Assembly (NCBI GenBank): GCA_033807695.1 | Contig: CM066307.1 | Coordinates: 2,418,001 to 2,482,000 of the forward strand | Reading direction: 5' to 3' | Origin: Daedaleopsis sinensis | Lineage: Eukaryota; Basidiomycota; Agaricomycetes; Polyporales; Polyporaceae | DNA: 64,000 nt | In this document: piece by piece, positions 22,752 to 32,503 of the stretch | Numbering within the stretch: the stretch's first letter is position 1 | Layout: each line of letters starts with the position of its first letter | Program-made: the position numbers and the translations under genes | Notes under the pieces: model-generated | The model's database searches: none | The model's input: the letters and a program-made list of their open reading frames with translations, nothing else | Told to the model about the DNA's origin: nothing

Positions 22752-23356
22752 GTGGGGCAACCCTCCTCCAAGGTGCGTTCATCCTGCAAGGCGGCCGCTT
22801 CGTTCGTCGTCGTTGGCGCCGACGCTGGTCTGAGCGAGCTCAAAGCGACCGAGAAGTACAAGCTGAAGACGGTCGATGAGGACGGCTTCGTGATCGGCAC
22901 GCGCGTCACGGACAAGAGCACGATGGACCCCAACACATTGCAGAAGGAGCAGGAGACGATCGGGAGAGTGCAAAAGGGATGGAGCGGCGGCGAAAGAGAG
23001 TGCTGCGAACGGCGCGTATGCCGTCCTGTCCCCGCGGTGGAGTCCGAGTCGTAGCTCACAGCGTCCTGAGCAGCGCAGCCAAGAAGCTCGTGAAGGTGCT
23101 TTCGCTGGTCCGTAACGCCACGCAGGAGATGATTTGCCTTGTTCCGAGAGAGGCGCGTCACTCACAGGCTCATCCCGCAGAAAACGAACGCAGTCGGCAT
23201 GACCGTCACCGACAAGTCTTGCCTCATCATGGACGAGGTCGACGACGTGTCGGCCGGGGCGGCGGAGGCGTCGACGCTCTGGTACAACTGATCAAGAATA
23301 CGAAGATTCCCATCATCTGCATCGCGAACGGCCGCGGCACACAGGGGCTGAAGTAG
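22752..23356 (+). pseudogene. RFC1 fragment, copy C
   Basis: Same content as copy A: a BRCT tail (SFVVVGADAGLSELKATEKY), then an AAA+ piece with LIMDEVD (Walker B). After a frameshift near 23257 comes VQLIKNTKIPIICIANGRG. The Walker A segment is lacking. Copies A and C share the same frameshift, so the damage predates their duplication or was spread by conversion. Confidence 0.72.
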
Positions 23357-23519
23357 GTGATCCGAACCCCACTTTTAACAGGCCATTCAAGTGGCCCGAA
23401 CCTGCTGCGATCTGGACCAGGATGCTGAGTGTCGCTTACAAGTACGCGTGTCATGGCTTGATCTCTTCTGTCGCTCTGTAGGTACTGATGTCTTCCGTCT
23501 GCCTCCCTAGACATCCGAG

Positions 23520-23690
23520 TCATCACCGGCCTCGGACTCAGCAGTCACTCGTTCTATGCGCTCGGTTTCAAGCCGAGAGATGTTGGCTGCGGTGTTTACC
23601 GTGGTCAACGAGACAGAAGTCGCGAAGCTGACGCAAATACGTGCGGCGCCGACTCGGACTTCAGGTGGCTCTCCGAGTCATCGCGGTAAG
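23520..23690 (+). pseudogene. Possible gene-2-like relic, copy C
   Basis: Same segment as in copy A (SHSFYALGFKPRDVGCG to LSESSR, then GTAAGC). It points towards the 3' end of gene 1, as the tail of a neighbouring gene 2 would if the units had once been in tandem. Weak evidence. Confidence 0.25.
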
Positions 23691-23906
23691 CATTCATTCA
23701 AGATAGTACATCATACAAGCGAGCATGCAATCTATACATCATCACCAACACGACGAGCAAGTTTGAAGGTACATTCGCGCAGCACGATGGTCGAGACGTA
23801 CAGCGATGACGTTGACCCCGCAGTGGCACCGCCTACTACTAGTGCCCATTTCCCGCCGTTGGGCCCTGAGCGGGTGCACCTGCGCAGGCGCGTTGCCAGA
23901 GTAATG

Positions 23907-24427
23907 TCACGCGTTCTCCCTAGGGAGGGATACAAGTCAATTTCCGACATGAATGACAACAGAGTAATCGTGACTCACTGCTCGCTGGTCATCGACAGCA
24001 TCGGCAACACCCTGCTGGTAATTTCCGCCGCCTCGCATATGTCGTTGGCCACCGTAACCCGCAGGAAAGTGAGGTTGGATACGATGACGTTCATCTTCTC
24101 GATCATCTTCTCCAGCTCAGGGACGAAGGAGAACTTCATGCGCGACGAATGATCGAACGCGCCGAAGGAACTTCTGAGGGCAGAAGAATATATCTCTGAC
24201 CAGACATCCCAATGAGCGCCATCGAGGGTGACTGAAAAAGCAGCATTGGAAGACTCACTCTCATCGTCCTTCCAGTCCAGAATGCCTCGGGTTGCGACGC
24301 GGGGATAGGCGTTTGCGCGATCATCGTATGGCCGCGGCGTGTTATCGGAGAGCCCGAAGTCCTGGTCAATGTATTTTGCCGTGGGGAGAGGGATATCTTC
24401 GAGGGGAGGGCGGAAGTTTGGATCCAT
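23907..24427 (-). CDS. R1 gene 1, copy C
   Basis: Same sequence and gene model as copy A: start MDPNFRPPLEDIPLP, one intron, about 153 aa, with the alternative end at 23732 giving about 210 aa. No known domain. The retained open frame in both copies may only reflect very recent duplication or gene conversion. Confidence 0.5.
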
Positions 24428-25663
24428 GCTGGGCGCAGTAGCAAGACTCGGAGGGAAAGAAGTGGTGGAGACGGAGATGGAGATGGCTCTTACGCTGGAT
24501 GGCGAGGGCGCGTATATGTATACGGGGCGTCTACGGTTGGCGCGGCGACTCGGAGGTTGGCGCGTTTACGACCGCCCTCCATGCGTGACTGCCGCGTCTA
24601 GTATCCTAGAATCTCGCCGCGGCACTTGCAGCACTTCGAGCAAGCACGGTCCCCATCTCGACACCTACTGTGAGTACCCTCAGGTCAGACTCAGTCGCAT
24701 TTACGTGGACCGTTCCCAAATCGAACCTGCGATTATTAGGTCAGGCGGCATCCGACTGGCTACAAGCCATCCTAGTCATTGAACTACCTCGATGGCGACT
24801 CACGCTGCACACGTACCTGTCGCTGAAAACTTGGGGTTCGGACGGTGCGTTCCGGAGTTCGGACGACGATGCGCACCCAACGGTTGGGGCGTGCACTGCC
24901 GCGTGTCACGGCGAGGACCACAGAGAATTACGTACAATACTGCATTTCTCGAGGACTGCGGCTGCGGTGCGGTGCGCCGTAGTTGAATTCCTGTCGTATT
25001 TACCAGGGTACTGACTTTATAATATCAGATCTAGGAGTCACGATGTATTCCGTCCGTCAGCGACCGAGTCGGCCGCTTTACACATGCGCACGTCGAGGAC
25101 TCGATGTGCACATCAAGGAGTACCAGGGTTGTTATCTGATTGACACCCACGAGCACACGGGCCTCCAGGTTCGCAATTCGGAAGCGACGGTCGCCCAGCT
25201 GAGGGTCAGCCGCCGTAGTCACCGTGCGTCCGCGCAACACCCGGAAGAATTCTCGCCGAACGCTCTAACTTAAAGGTCAGGCGAACGTACGACCCGGCGG
25301 GACCCTCACTGCTATGGAGCAGGCGGTGCTATTTCGGGCCCATGGTGACAGTATTGCTGTCTCTCAGAGAAGCTTAGTAGGCCTGTGCTCTATTTGTCCT
25401 GCGAGTGTGCCCGAGTCATTAATGGCAGCCTCCAGGCTTGAACGTTCAAGCCCTAGCCCCTCGCTACCCTCGATCGCGTGCATTTCTGCCAAGTAAACCG
25501 TACATTGTTCTTCCAATTCAGGCGCGAATGGTTGAACTCGAAATGTCGCGTTCGCGGCGCGCGCTTGGCATTCACGTAATGTTCCTTCATCCCATCATGA
25601 AAGCGAGTAAGTGACTACTTGTTCTTTCTGGGTATTGCTCGTCATCCCGGGCCGAGAGTACTT

Positions 25664-25700
25664 CCCGGGGAAGTAGGCAGTAAAGACGCTCTTCCCCGGG
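25664..25700. repeat. Perfect 10-bp stem hairpin in R1, copy C
   Basis: CCCGGGGAAG and its reverse complement with a 17-nt loop, as in copies A and B. Confidence 0.72.
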
Positions 25701-25947
25701 GCTCTCGCAGCCAGAGCCAGGCGGTGTTTTCCAAATTCCCTCCGGCGAGTGGAACTACAGGAGTGGCTAACATGTACCGCCTTAATCGCGCCAGGATCGG
25801 AGTTACAACTCTATATGATTGGACCATATAACCGTTCGCGGCTTCTTTCAGACGCCGCCTCACTTCACTCTCCTACCACTGCCAGCACCACCGCGACCGA
25901 CCCCTCTGCCTCTAGCCTTTCAACTTTTACCGACCGTACCCTCCGCC

Positions 25948-26515
25948 ATGATGCTCGCTCAGCAGCCGCAGTTGAAGGTCTTTCCTCCGGCCTTGGCTGG
26001 GTTCTTGTTCCAGGACTCTGATGAGAAAGATGGTGGTAAGTCTCGCACATCGTCCCGTCCGTTGCAGGATCTCACTCTGGAGGTGTAGGGATGAACACCG
26101 ACTCTGTCATCTTACCCGAGATGGTCAAGATCCATGACGAGTACCAAGACTACATAAACGTTCTTCGCGAAATCGAGGCGTTCTACGCTTTAGGTTTGCA
26201 TAAGTTTCCGTGAGTCCCTTTTGTGTTTCCTCGCTGATGTAGGATCGTTAACTAACTTTATGTTCGTGACTCGTAGTAGCTTCGCGGCCAACGACAGTGT
26301 CAACTGCGCCACTGGCAGCAGCACCAGCGAGCAGCGGTCGCGGTATGTGTACTTCATGCTTATGCGAGGTGGATCACTACTAACACTCCAGTAGCGACTC
26401 GGACAACGTGAACAAGGGCAACGACAACCACGGCAAAGCGGCTGCTCACAATAACGAGGTCGATGCATCGTCTTGCAAGCACGTCTCTCGGGCCACTGCG
26501 CGGCGTCAGACGTAA
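25948..26515 (+). CDS. R1 gene 2, copy C
   Basis: Same four-exon model as copy B shifted by 7810 bp, with the same last exon (NVNKGNDNHGKAAAH, ending ATARRQT). Unknown function. Confidence 0.5.
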
Positions 26516-26728
26516 GCTCTACAGGACAGCCTGAGTGCCGCGAGGTTGTCGTGCGTAGAGAGAAGAGCAATCTGGTCCCAATGTATCAGCTCCGTCTTGG
26601 AAGCGTGTTCCGATGTGCATTACAGATGTAGTATCATATGCCATAGCGATGTGTATCCGTGTTGTACCATCAGCTTTTCATGTTCAAGTTCGCGAGATGT
26701 CTCCCGGGCCCGTCCTCCAGGATTCTAG

Positions 26729-27568
26729 TGTGCCGCGAGCTCTACCTTGTTGTGGTTATGCATACATGCCGTAAGGATATTGGTCACATAGGCCAGTTGG
26801 ATTAATGTGAACCGCATGGTCGGGTCTGTATGTTCGAATCCGGCCGTTGTTCATATATTTTGCTCGGGTCAGCGTTAATGTGTTATAGCCGCCGTATATA
26901 TTTTAGCCGCCGGTTACGCCAGCGTTCTCAATCCCGGAGTCCTCCCCCTAGCCCTCCTCCGTCATCATCACCGTGCGGACAGTGAGCACACAGGTTAGCC
27001 CGGCGTGCAGAAATTTGGCAATTTGCCAAATGGACGCATGCAAAGCGCTGCGTGCTCGCTGAAACACGATCTCCAGTTGTCTTCTGGCCACTTCATTTTC
27101 GAACACGACACCCGCTACGACCGTGACTGGACGCTTGCAATGCACATTGGGGCTATTACTCCTACTGCTGCCTCTCATATCGATTTCTACCACCCTGACT
27201 GCGGTGTAACCGTGGTCGTTCGGGCCTCAAACACAAGTCTCTCCCGTCGCATGCCCAGGTGGTCACCGCTTCGCGAATGCCTCTGGAGGTTATGTGCTGC
27301 AAGTGTGTATTGATCGTCTTCTCGCTCGCTGGTATGGTACCCATCACTCCACAGGAACTGCATGCTTCCTGTAGTAGATGCACGCGAGGTCTGGCCCTGT
27401 GGCGACGCTCTCAAGAGCGACACTGGCAGCTGGTAGGAGAGCGGTGAGTCCTCAAGGTGAATGCCGAATTGACAGTGTTCTGACTCTGCTCTGTCGATAG
27501 ATGCCTGCGCATCACGATGCTTGGACGCAAACACGATGCAGTGCGAAGGGTCGTAGGTTGTTGTGCCC
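26729..27568 (+). repeat. Repeat R2, copy C (right end lost)
   Basis: Collinear with copy B until TGTGCCC at about 27568, where it departs; about 150 bp present in copies B and D are missing. The ATTTGGCAA palindrome is at 27013-27031. Confidence 0.8.
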
Positions 27569-28709
27569 GTTTTTCAGGGGGTGTTAGGTATGTCGCCCAC
27601 ATTTGGACACCCCGTTGGACGGAGGAGGGATCGAAGGTACTTCTCCTCAACACAATAAGCGCGTCTTGAACTCATACATTGTCTCAGCCCTACATGTCAC
27701 CATGGCCTTGCTCCCACACAGCAGGCGTGGACTCGATACACAGACCTTATTTGCTGGCGCAGTATAACCGATGTTTGTCAATAGTATGTGATGAACTATC
27801 CTTGTGTGTTTTGTTCCCCTTCCCGCATTTGTGCATGCTCCTGCGTCTCAGTCAGTCAATCTGCTACGCTATGTTCCAAGACTATCGTCACGCCATGTAT
27901 GAACAAACAACCATGACCTCACGTCCCGACACCCTCCCTATTACACCCAAATGCTCCCACATCTAGCTGAGCCGGTTGACACAGCGACCCGCTGTCGTGA
28001 TAATTTGAGGGGATACAGGTACATGCATACATGATGCGTGTCTGCGTCTTTCAAGTACCACGTCGATACGGACAGCACGCGCGTTTTCCGAATCCTATCC
28101 TCCATGAATTACCACTGAGATCGCCCATTTTTGTCAGCGTCTGTACCGCCGGGACTTGCCAAATTCAGCATTTGTTTGTCGGCCCGCGTAGCGCACGCAA
28201 TTGAGTACCGCCACAGAAGCTCTCCACGCCCCGGCAAAGCCCGGTCCGCGCACCCGCCCGTCTCAGGGCCGAAACCCTGACCACGATGGATGAGCGACGA
28301 CGAGCAGAATTAGTCGGTCCACTGCTCGTACTCGCTGGATCGCAGGCCTCAGTAAAATAATGCTGTTTGGGGCCACCGGCCACCGATAGGGTGCAAACAG
28401 TAGAGTGTGAAACAAGACAGCAGACAGAGTATTGGAATGGGACGGTGAGATATCTCTCTACAATCTATACAAAGGGTCTCGATCGACGAGAGGATCTACA
28501 GCCGTCGAGCTTTGACTAGTATAATTTATGGTAGGCCTACGGGTTTGTTAGTTACGCATACAGAGTAAACCTCATCGGACTCTGGCTCGAGTACGATTGC
28601 GTTGTGCTTTTCATCCAGGGCCACTCTCGTGCTCATTCACGTCTATTCACCGATACCTCTTTCTGCGTAAGACGTCGCCTAAGACGTCGCTACCTTGCAC
28701 GACTTCGTC
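27569..28709. other. Interval without a supported gene
   Basis: No gene recognised. The last 100 bp contain a tandem AAGACGTCGCCT/AAGACGTCGCTA pair (about 28668-28691) just ahead of the next gene. Confidence 0.4.
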
Positions 28710-29625
28710 ATGGCACGATGCAGCGGCACGACGTACCAGGACCGTCGCTGTAGACGCAATGTCTCGACCAAGGACGACCTTCTATATCCCAACGGCAGCA
28801 GACTACCGCATTACTGCCACAGTCACACCGCGGTGAGCCTCCGCGCCAACCAGTTCCGATCACCGCGACACGGTAACGTCTATGTGGACTTTTCGAGTAA
28901 GTATTCACGAATTGGTAATCGATTTCCTTACTGAATAATTGTCGCAGAGTTCGTCATGAACTACCTGGATCGCCGAACGCAGATTCTCTTGCGCGAGGAG
29001 ATGCTCAAGGGGGTGTCTGACATGGGGCCTGGCTATGTGTATGCATATGAAGTTCTCGGTACGTTACACTTTCTATCCTACGTGGTAGTACTCATGCTAT
29101 GCAGATCACAACGACCCGGGCATCTTCAAGGTCAAGATCGGGTACGCGAAGAAGGTAACTCGACGGCTGGCACAGTGGTGGGGTCAATGCCCGACGACCG
29201 AGCCGAACCTCCTCGGGATTTGGCCGGGTTCGTCAAGCGACACGTTCAACACCGCACACATCCGCTTGAGCAAGCCTCCGGTTGCGCATTGCGACAAACT
29301 CGAACGGCTCGTACATCTCGAGATGACCGACCTTTCAGCGAATGCGCCGTACTTGGATGTGAATTTCCGCGCGACGGTAAACAGCGGACGCGGCTCACGG
29401 AACGGATCCGCTGTCTCCAGAAAGCGTTGTCACGACTGTAAGCAGTATATTTCAATGCTGCTGGTCGTGATTACTATTGACATGTCTCGCACTGTAGGCA
29501 ATACCGTCCACCAAGAAATATTCACATTGAAACGACTGGAATGTGCCGATCGCGGACGCGAGTGGGAGAAGATAGTCCGTCCGGTCATTGAAAGGTGGGG
29601 TCACTACGTTAGCACATACCTATAG
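28710..29625 (+). CDS. MUG113/T5orf172-like protein with GIY-YIG-type nuclease fold
   Basis: Four exons: 28710-28896, 28948-29058, 29105-29437 and 29498-29625, all GT-AG and in frame, about 252 aa. The N-terminus has a small Cys/His motif (RCSGTTYQDRRCRRN ... YCHSH) seen in this family. The core has GPGYVYAYEVL, matching the GIY-like strand, and FKVKIGYAKKVTRRLAQWW, matching the YIG-like strand plus the conserved Arg helix. Then come KLERLVHLEMTDLSANAP, a Cys/His motif (CHDC...VHQEIF) and a family-typical end (VIERWGHYV). Known for the family: a putative nuclease-fold domain, common in many copies in mushroom genomes, function unproven. The ATG at 28710 gives a shorter N-terminus than I expect, so an upstream exon may exist. 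Confidence 0.75.
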
Positions 29626-32125
29626 TGCGGAGAAAGAAGCGATGTCAGTGTAGCTCTTTCAAGCTACAAGCGTTCTACTCTGCCAAGTTGTAGTCCCTTC
29701 GCTCGACTGAGTAGGACAACTCTGAGATAATGACATAGGCTTACCGCACATACTGGAAGGCTGTAAAACACTGGTTATTTACACCATGTCACTCGGACCT
29801 GTACTCGCAGATGATCAGGTCAGCGCTGGATCCCTGGCTGTCGCACGTACGTATTCTTCGCTCCCTCATCTCCGAGTCCTACTATCGGCGCTCACTAGTG
29901 ACTGCAGGGCACGACGGCCAGCGATCAGGCCAAGATCCCGTTCATCCTGACGACGGTTTCGACGCTGCTACTCACTTCTGCCCGGTAAGTTCACATCTTG
30001 TGCCACCCGTCTTCCATCTAAGTGGGATACTTCGATCAGATCTCTGCTTCCAAAAGGCTAATCGCAAGGTCCAGAGTTCCGACTTGTACCGTTGAGATGG
30101 GGCCGCACACGTCGCACCCGTGATCAGGCACGCCGTCAATCACTCGAGGTATGGTGGCAGTTGTAGAGACCTTGCTCACGGCCTTCTCGTGTCTCTCTCA
30201 AGCGCGTCTTCTCCTCGCAATGGAATCTCCCAGCGTGGAGCGAAGAACACCAACGCCCAGGTGAGCATGATGTGCAAGTTGGATCTGCACGAGTCTGACG
30301 GCTTGTAGAACATCATCTAGGGGCTTACGCAACCGAACGTGCAATCAGATAGGTACGACCCGCTGACCCCTAATCACGCACTTGCGCTGAATAATGCAGT
30401 GTGAAGGATAGTGTACTACTACTAGTGAACTGTGGACAAGTATTGTCTCGTCCCACACAGGTTCGTCCCGAAGGGGCTTCGGTTCTGGCCGGTGAGCGCA
30501 TCATCTCGCAAGTCTGAGAACGTCGATTGACCTACACAGCTCTGCCGCCATACTGAGACGTTGCGAGGTTTGAGCCCCTCGGATACGGCTCGAGCAGTGC
30601 ACACACGATAGTTCGTCAAACCCGGGCACGAAGACGGGCCGTGCAGGCCTCGAGGTCAGTTACACGCGCACACGTTAGATTCGCGGTGTGTATGGATGCA
30701 GGTAGTCGCACTGATGAACGATGCGATCGAGCGGCGGACGACGGATGTCGTGCCTGACGGCGGAAATGGTATGTGCACAAGTTGAGCTGCCCACCGCTCA
30801 CATCCGTTCCGACGCTCACTCACGCGTCGTGTTCCTGCCGCTCGCTCCCGCGCCGCGTGTACTGGGTGTCGTTCTCAGGAGTTTCGTTCATGGGCGATCT
30901 TGACAGATCACACCGATGGGTCCCGGTAAGAGGCTTCTCTACCTCAGATCCACTAGCTGCTCACGATTAGCGCGTTCTAGGATGTGACCTGGGGGATGCG
31001 AAGTTGCGGAACAACCACGCAGGTTGCGACATAGCTTCGTATGATCTACGACCGTGGGTTCACAGCACGACTAGCTCGGTCTGTTTGTTGTCCGTTGTCC
31101 ACCAACGCGTAGAATGTTCTTTTCAAGCGCGTTGGCGTGCTCTCGTCGTATCAATTGGTCACTGTCACAGTGACCTGGCAGCACTAATAATTGCTCGAGA
31201 TATTTGCAGAAATACGTATCCCAGTCTGATCACTCGCGGGATTGACTAAGACACAAGAACATAACGCTGTACGTCGCACTCTTCCGAAGAGCCTCAGGAG
31301 CGCGAAGACGACGCACACCCTCGCGGGTCCGTTTTGGGGGAGTGTCATCACAAGCCATGCATGATGACTCGCAAGCAATCCAAGATCATCCTCTGCTCGC
31401 GCGCGAGGATAGCACCTGTGCGTTTCTTCTAAACGAGACGAGGAACCATGTTGAACGGGATCTTGGCAGAGATCTAGAGCATGATGAGCCGCGCTGTGTG
31501 CGAAACTTTGGTTCAACGTCACCCGTATGACCCGTTGAGCGCACTCGGACAGGCGCCATCACATCGTGGAAGCCACGAAGACAAGGGCGGGCTTTCACAG
31601 TAAGAGCGAAGCAGGAAATACTTCCATAGTTTCGGGACCTGGGGCGAGGTTCAAAAGATCTGAAAAGAACTCAAAGCTGAAGAAAGTCAAGAGCATGTGC
31701 GTCGCCTCATGATCACAAGACACAGAAGTACTAGTCTGCGAGATGTAGGTCATACAGACTCCCCCTCTCCTCCGAAGTGCGACGCGGCGTACCGTTGGAC
31801 TTGAGCCGCTGGGCGCTGGGTCCGACTGTTCGAACCTTATTCAACGGCGAGCGCGCAACCCCGCAGTGTAGAAGTCTCCATCTTGTACATCTCATCCGTC
31901 CTCACACTGAACGGGCAGCTTATACTGTCTATCTTCCCTCGTGCTCCCCATCTCTGACATCGCGTACGTCTTGGCCTATCACCCGCATCCATTCATTCTC
32001 CACAACACCCGCATTACCTGCATCTTCACTCACACACCGCCCCCATCCTTCAGTTAGGACCGTCATCTGCATCTCCTTGTGCTCCCTATCGCCCTCATTC
32101 TCGGTGTCTGGACTCACACCACCCA
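29626..32125. other. Degraded interval, no supported gene
   Basis: Short splice-like fragments occur on the plus strand (29.8-30.3 kb and 30.6-30.9 kb), but no domain or continuous model can be read. The last 200 bp (31925-32125) are a CT/CA-rich stretch typical of a fungal promoter or leader for the next gene. Confidence 0.4.
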
Positions 32126-32503
32126 TGGCCCGCTTCAACCCCCGGAACCGAACACACTCGCGCGAGCAGGCCGACCTTCAAGGCATTATGCGCAAGCTAT
32201 TGAGGCGAAGGGAGAATGCAAGCCGTCGTATGATGAACACGGGTGTGGACGAAGCGGAGGACCTCATGGCCGTCGATTCAAATTCAAGTGACGAGTCCCA
32301 CCCGAACGCCTTCAGGCAACGTGGCAATGACTCGGAGTGGCAGCACGAAGAGGCCATGGACTTGGGTATGTAGTGCACTAAGGTACGTTGTCACGCAAGA
32401 GGCGATATGTTACCACGCACTGAGGTCGCTCGCGCAGAACGCGAGCGTGGAGAAGAGAGGAGGGGGATAGGCCCGAGGACGGCAATACGTCTAGTAGAAA
32501 CAG
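32126..32503 (+). CDS. Short unknown protein, 5' exons only
   Basis: The ATG at 32126 opens a basic N-terminus (MARFNPRNRTHSREQADLQ, IMRKLLRRRENASRR) followed by an acidic stretch ending QHEEAMDLG at a GTATGT donor (about 32367). A second exon (32437-32503) fits in frame (ERERGEERRGIGPRT) and ends at GTGAGT. I could not follow it further. The charge pattern suggests a nuclear protein, but no domain is recognised. Confidence 0.38.

Larger units (their letters stand above)
22568..26390 (+). repeat. Repeat R1, copy C
   Basis: Near-identical inverted partner of 6920-10746, and collinear with copy B on its right side. Order: RFC1 fragment, gene-2-like relic, gene 1 (leftwards), spacer with hairpin, gene 2 (rightwards), then repeat R2. 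Confidence 0.9.

Noticed and set aside
23732..23959. 75-codon frame ending RRVGDDV in copies A and C as an independent gene
   Set aside because: It lies in the 3' flank of gene 1 and has no ATG context of its own. It could be an alternative last exon of gene 1, which is noted in the gene entry.
6920..27568. The repeats as a pure assembly artefact
   Set aside because: Copies have private differences (deletions, swapped gene, different flanks), which an artefactual duplication would not produce; the A/C identity still deserves long-read checking.
28225..28320. tRNA-like stretch on the minus strand (CATCGTGGTCAGGGTTT...)
   Set aside because: It begins like a tRNA-Glu, but no consistent acceptor stem or T-arm could be folded.
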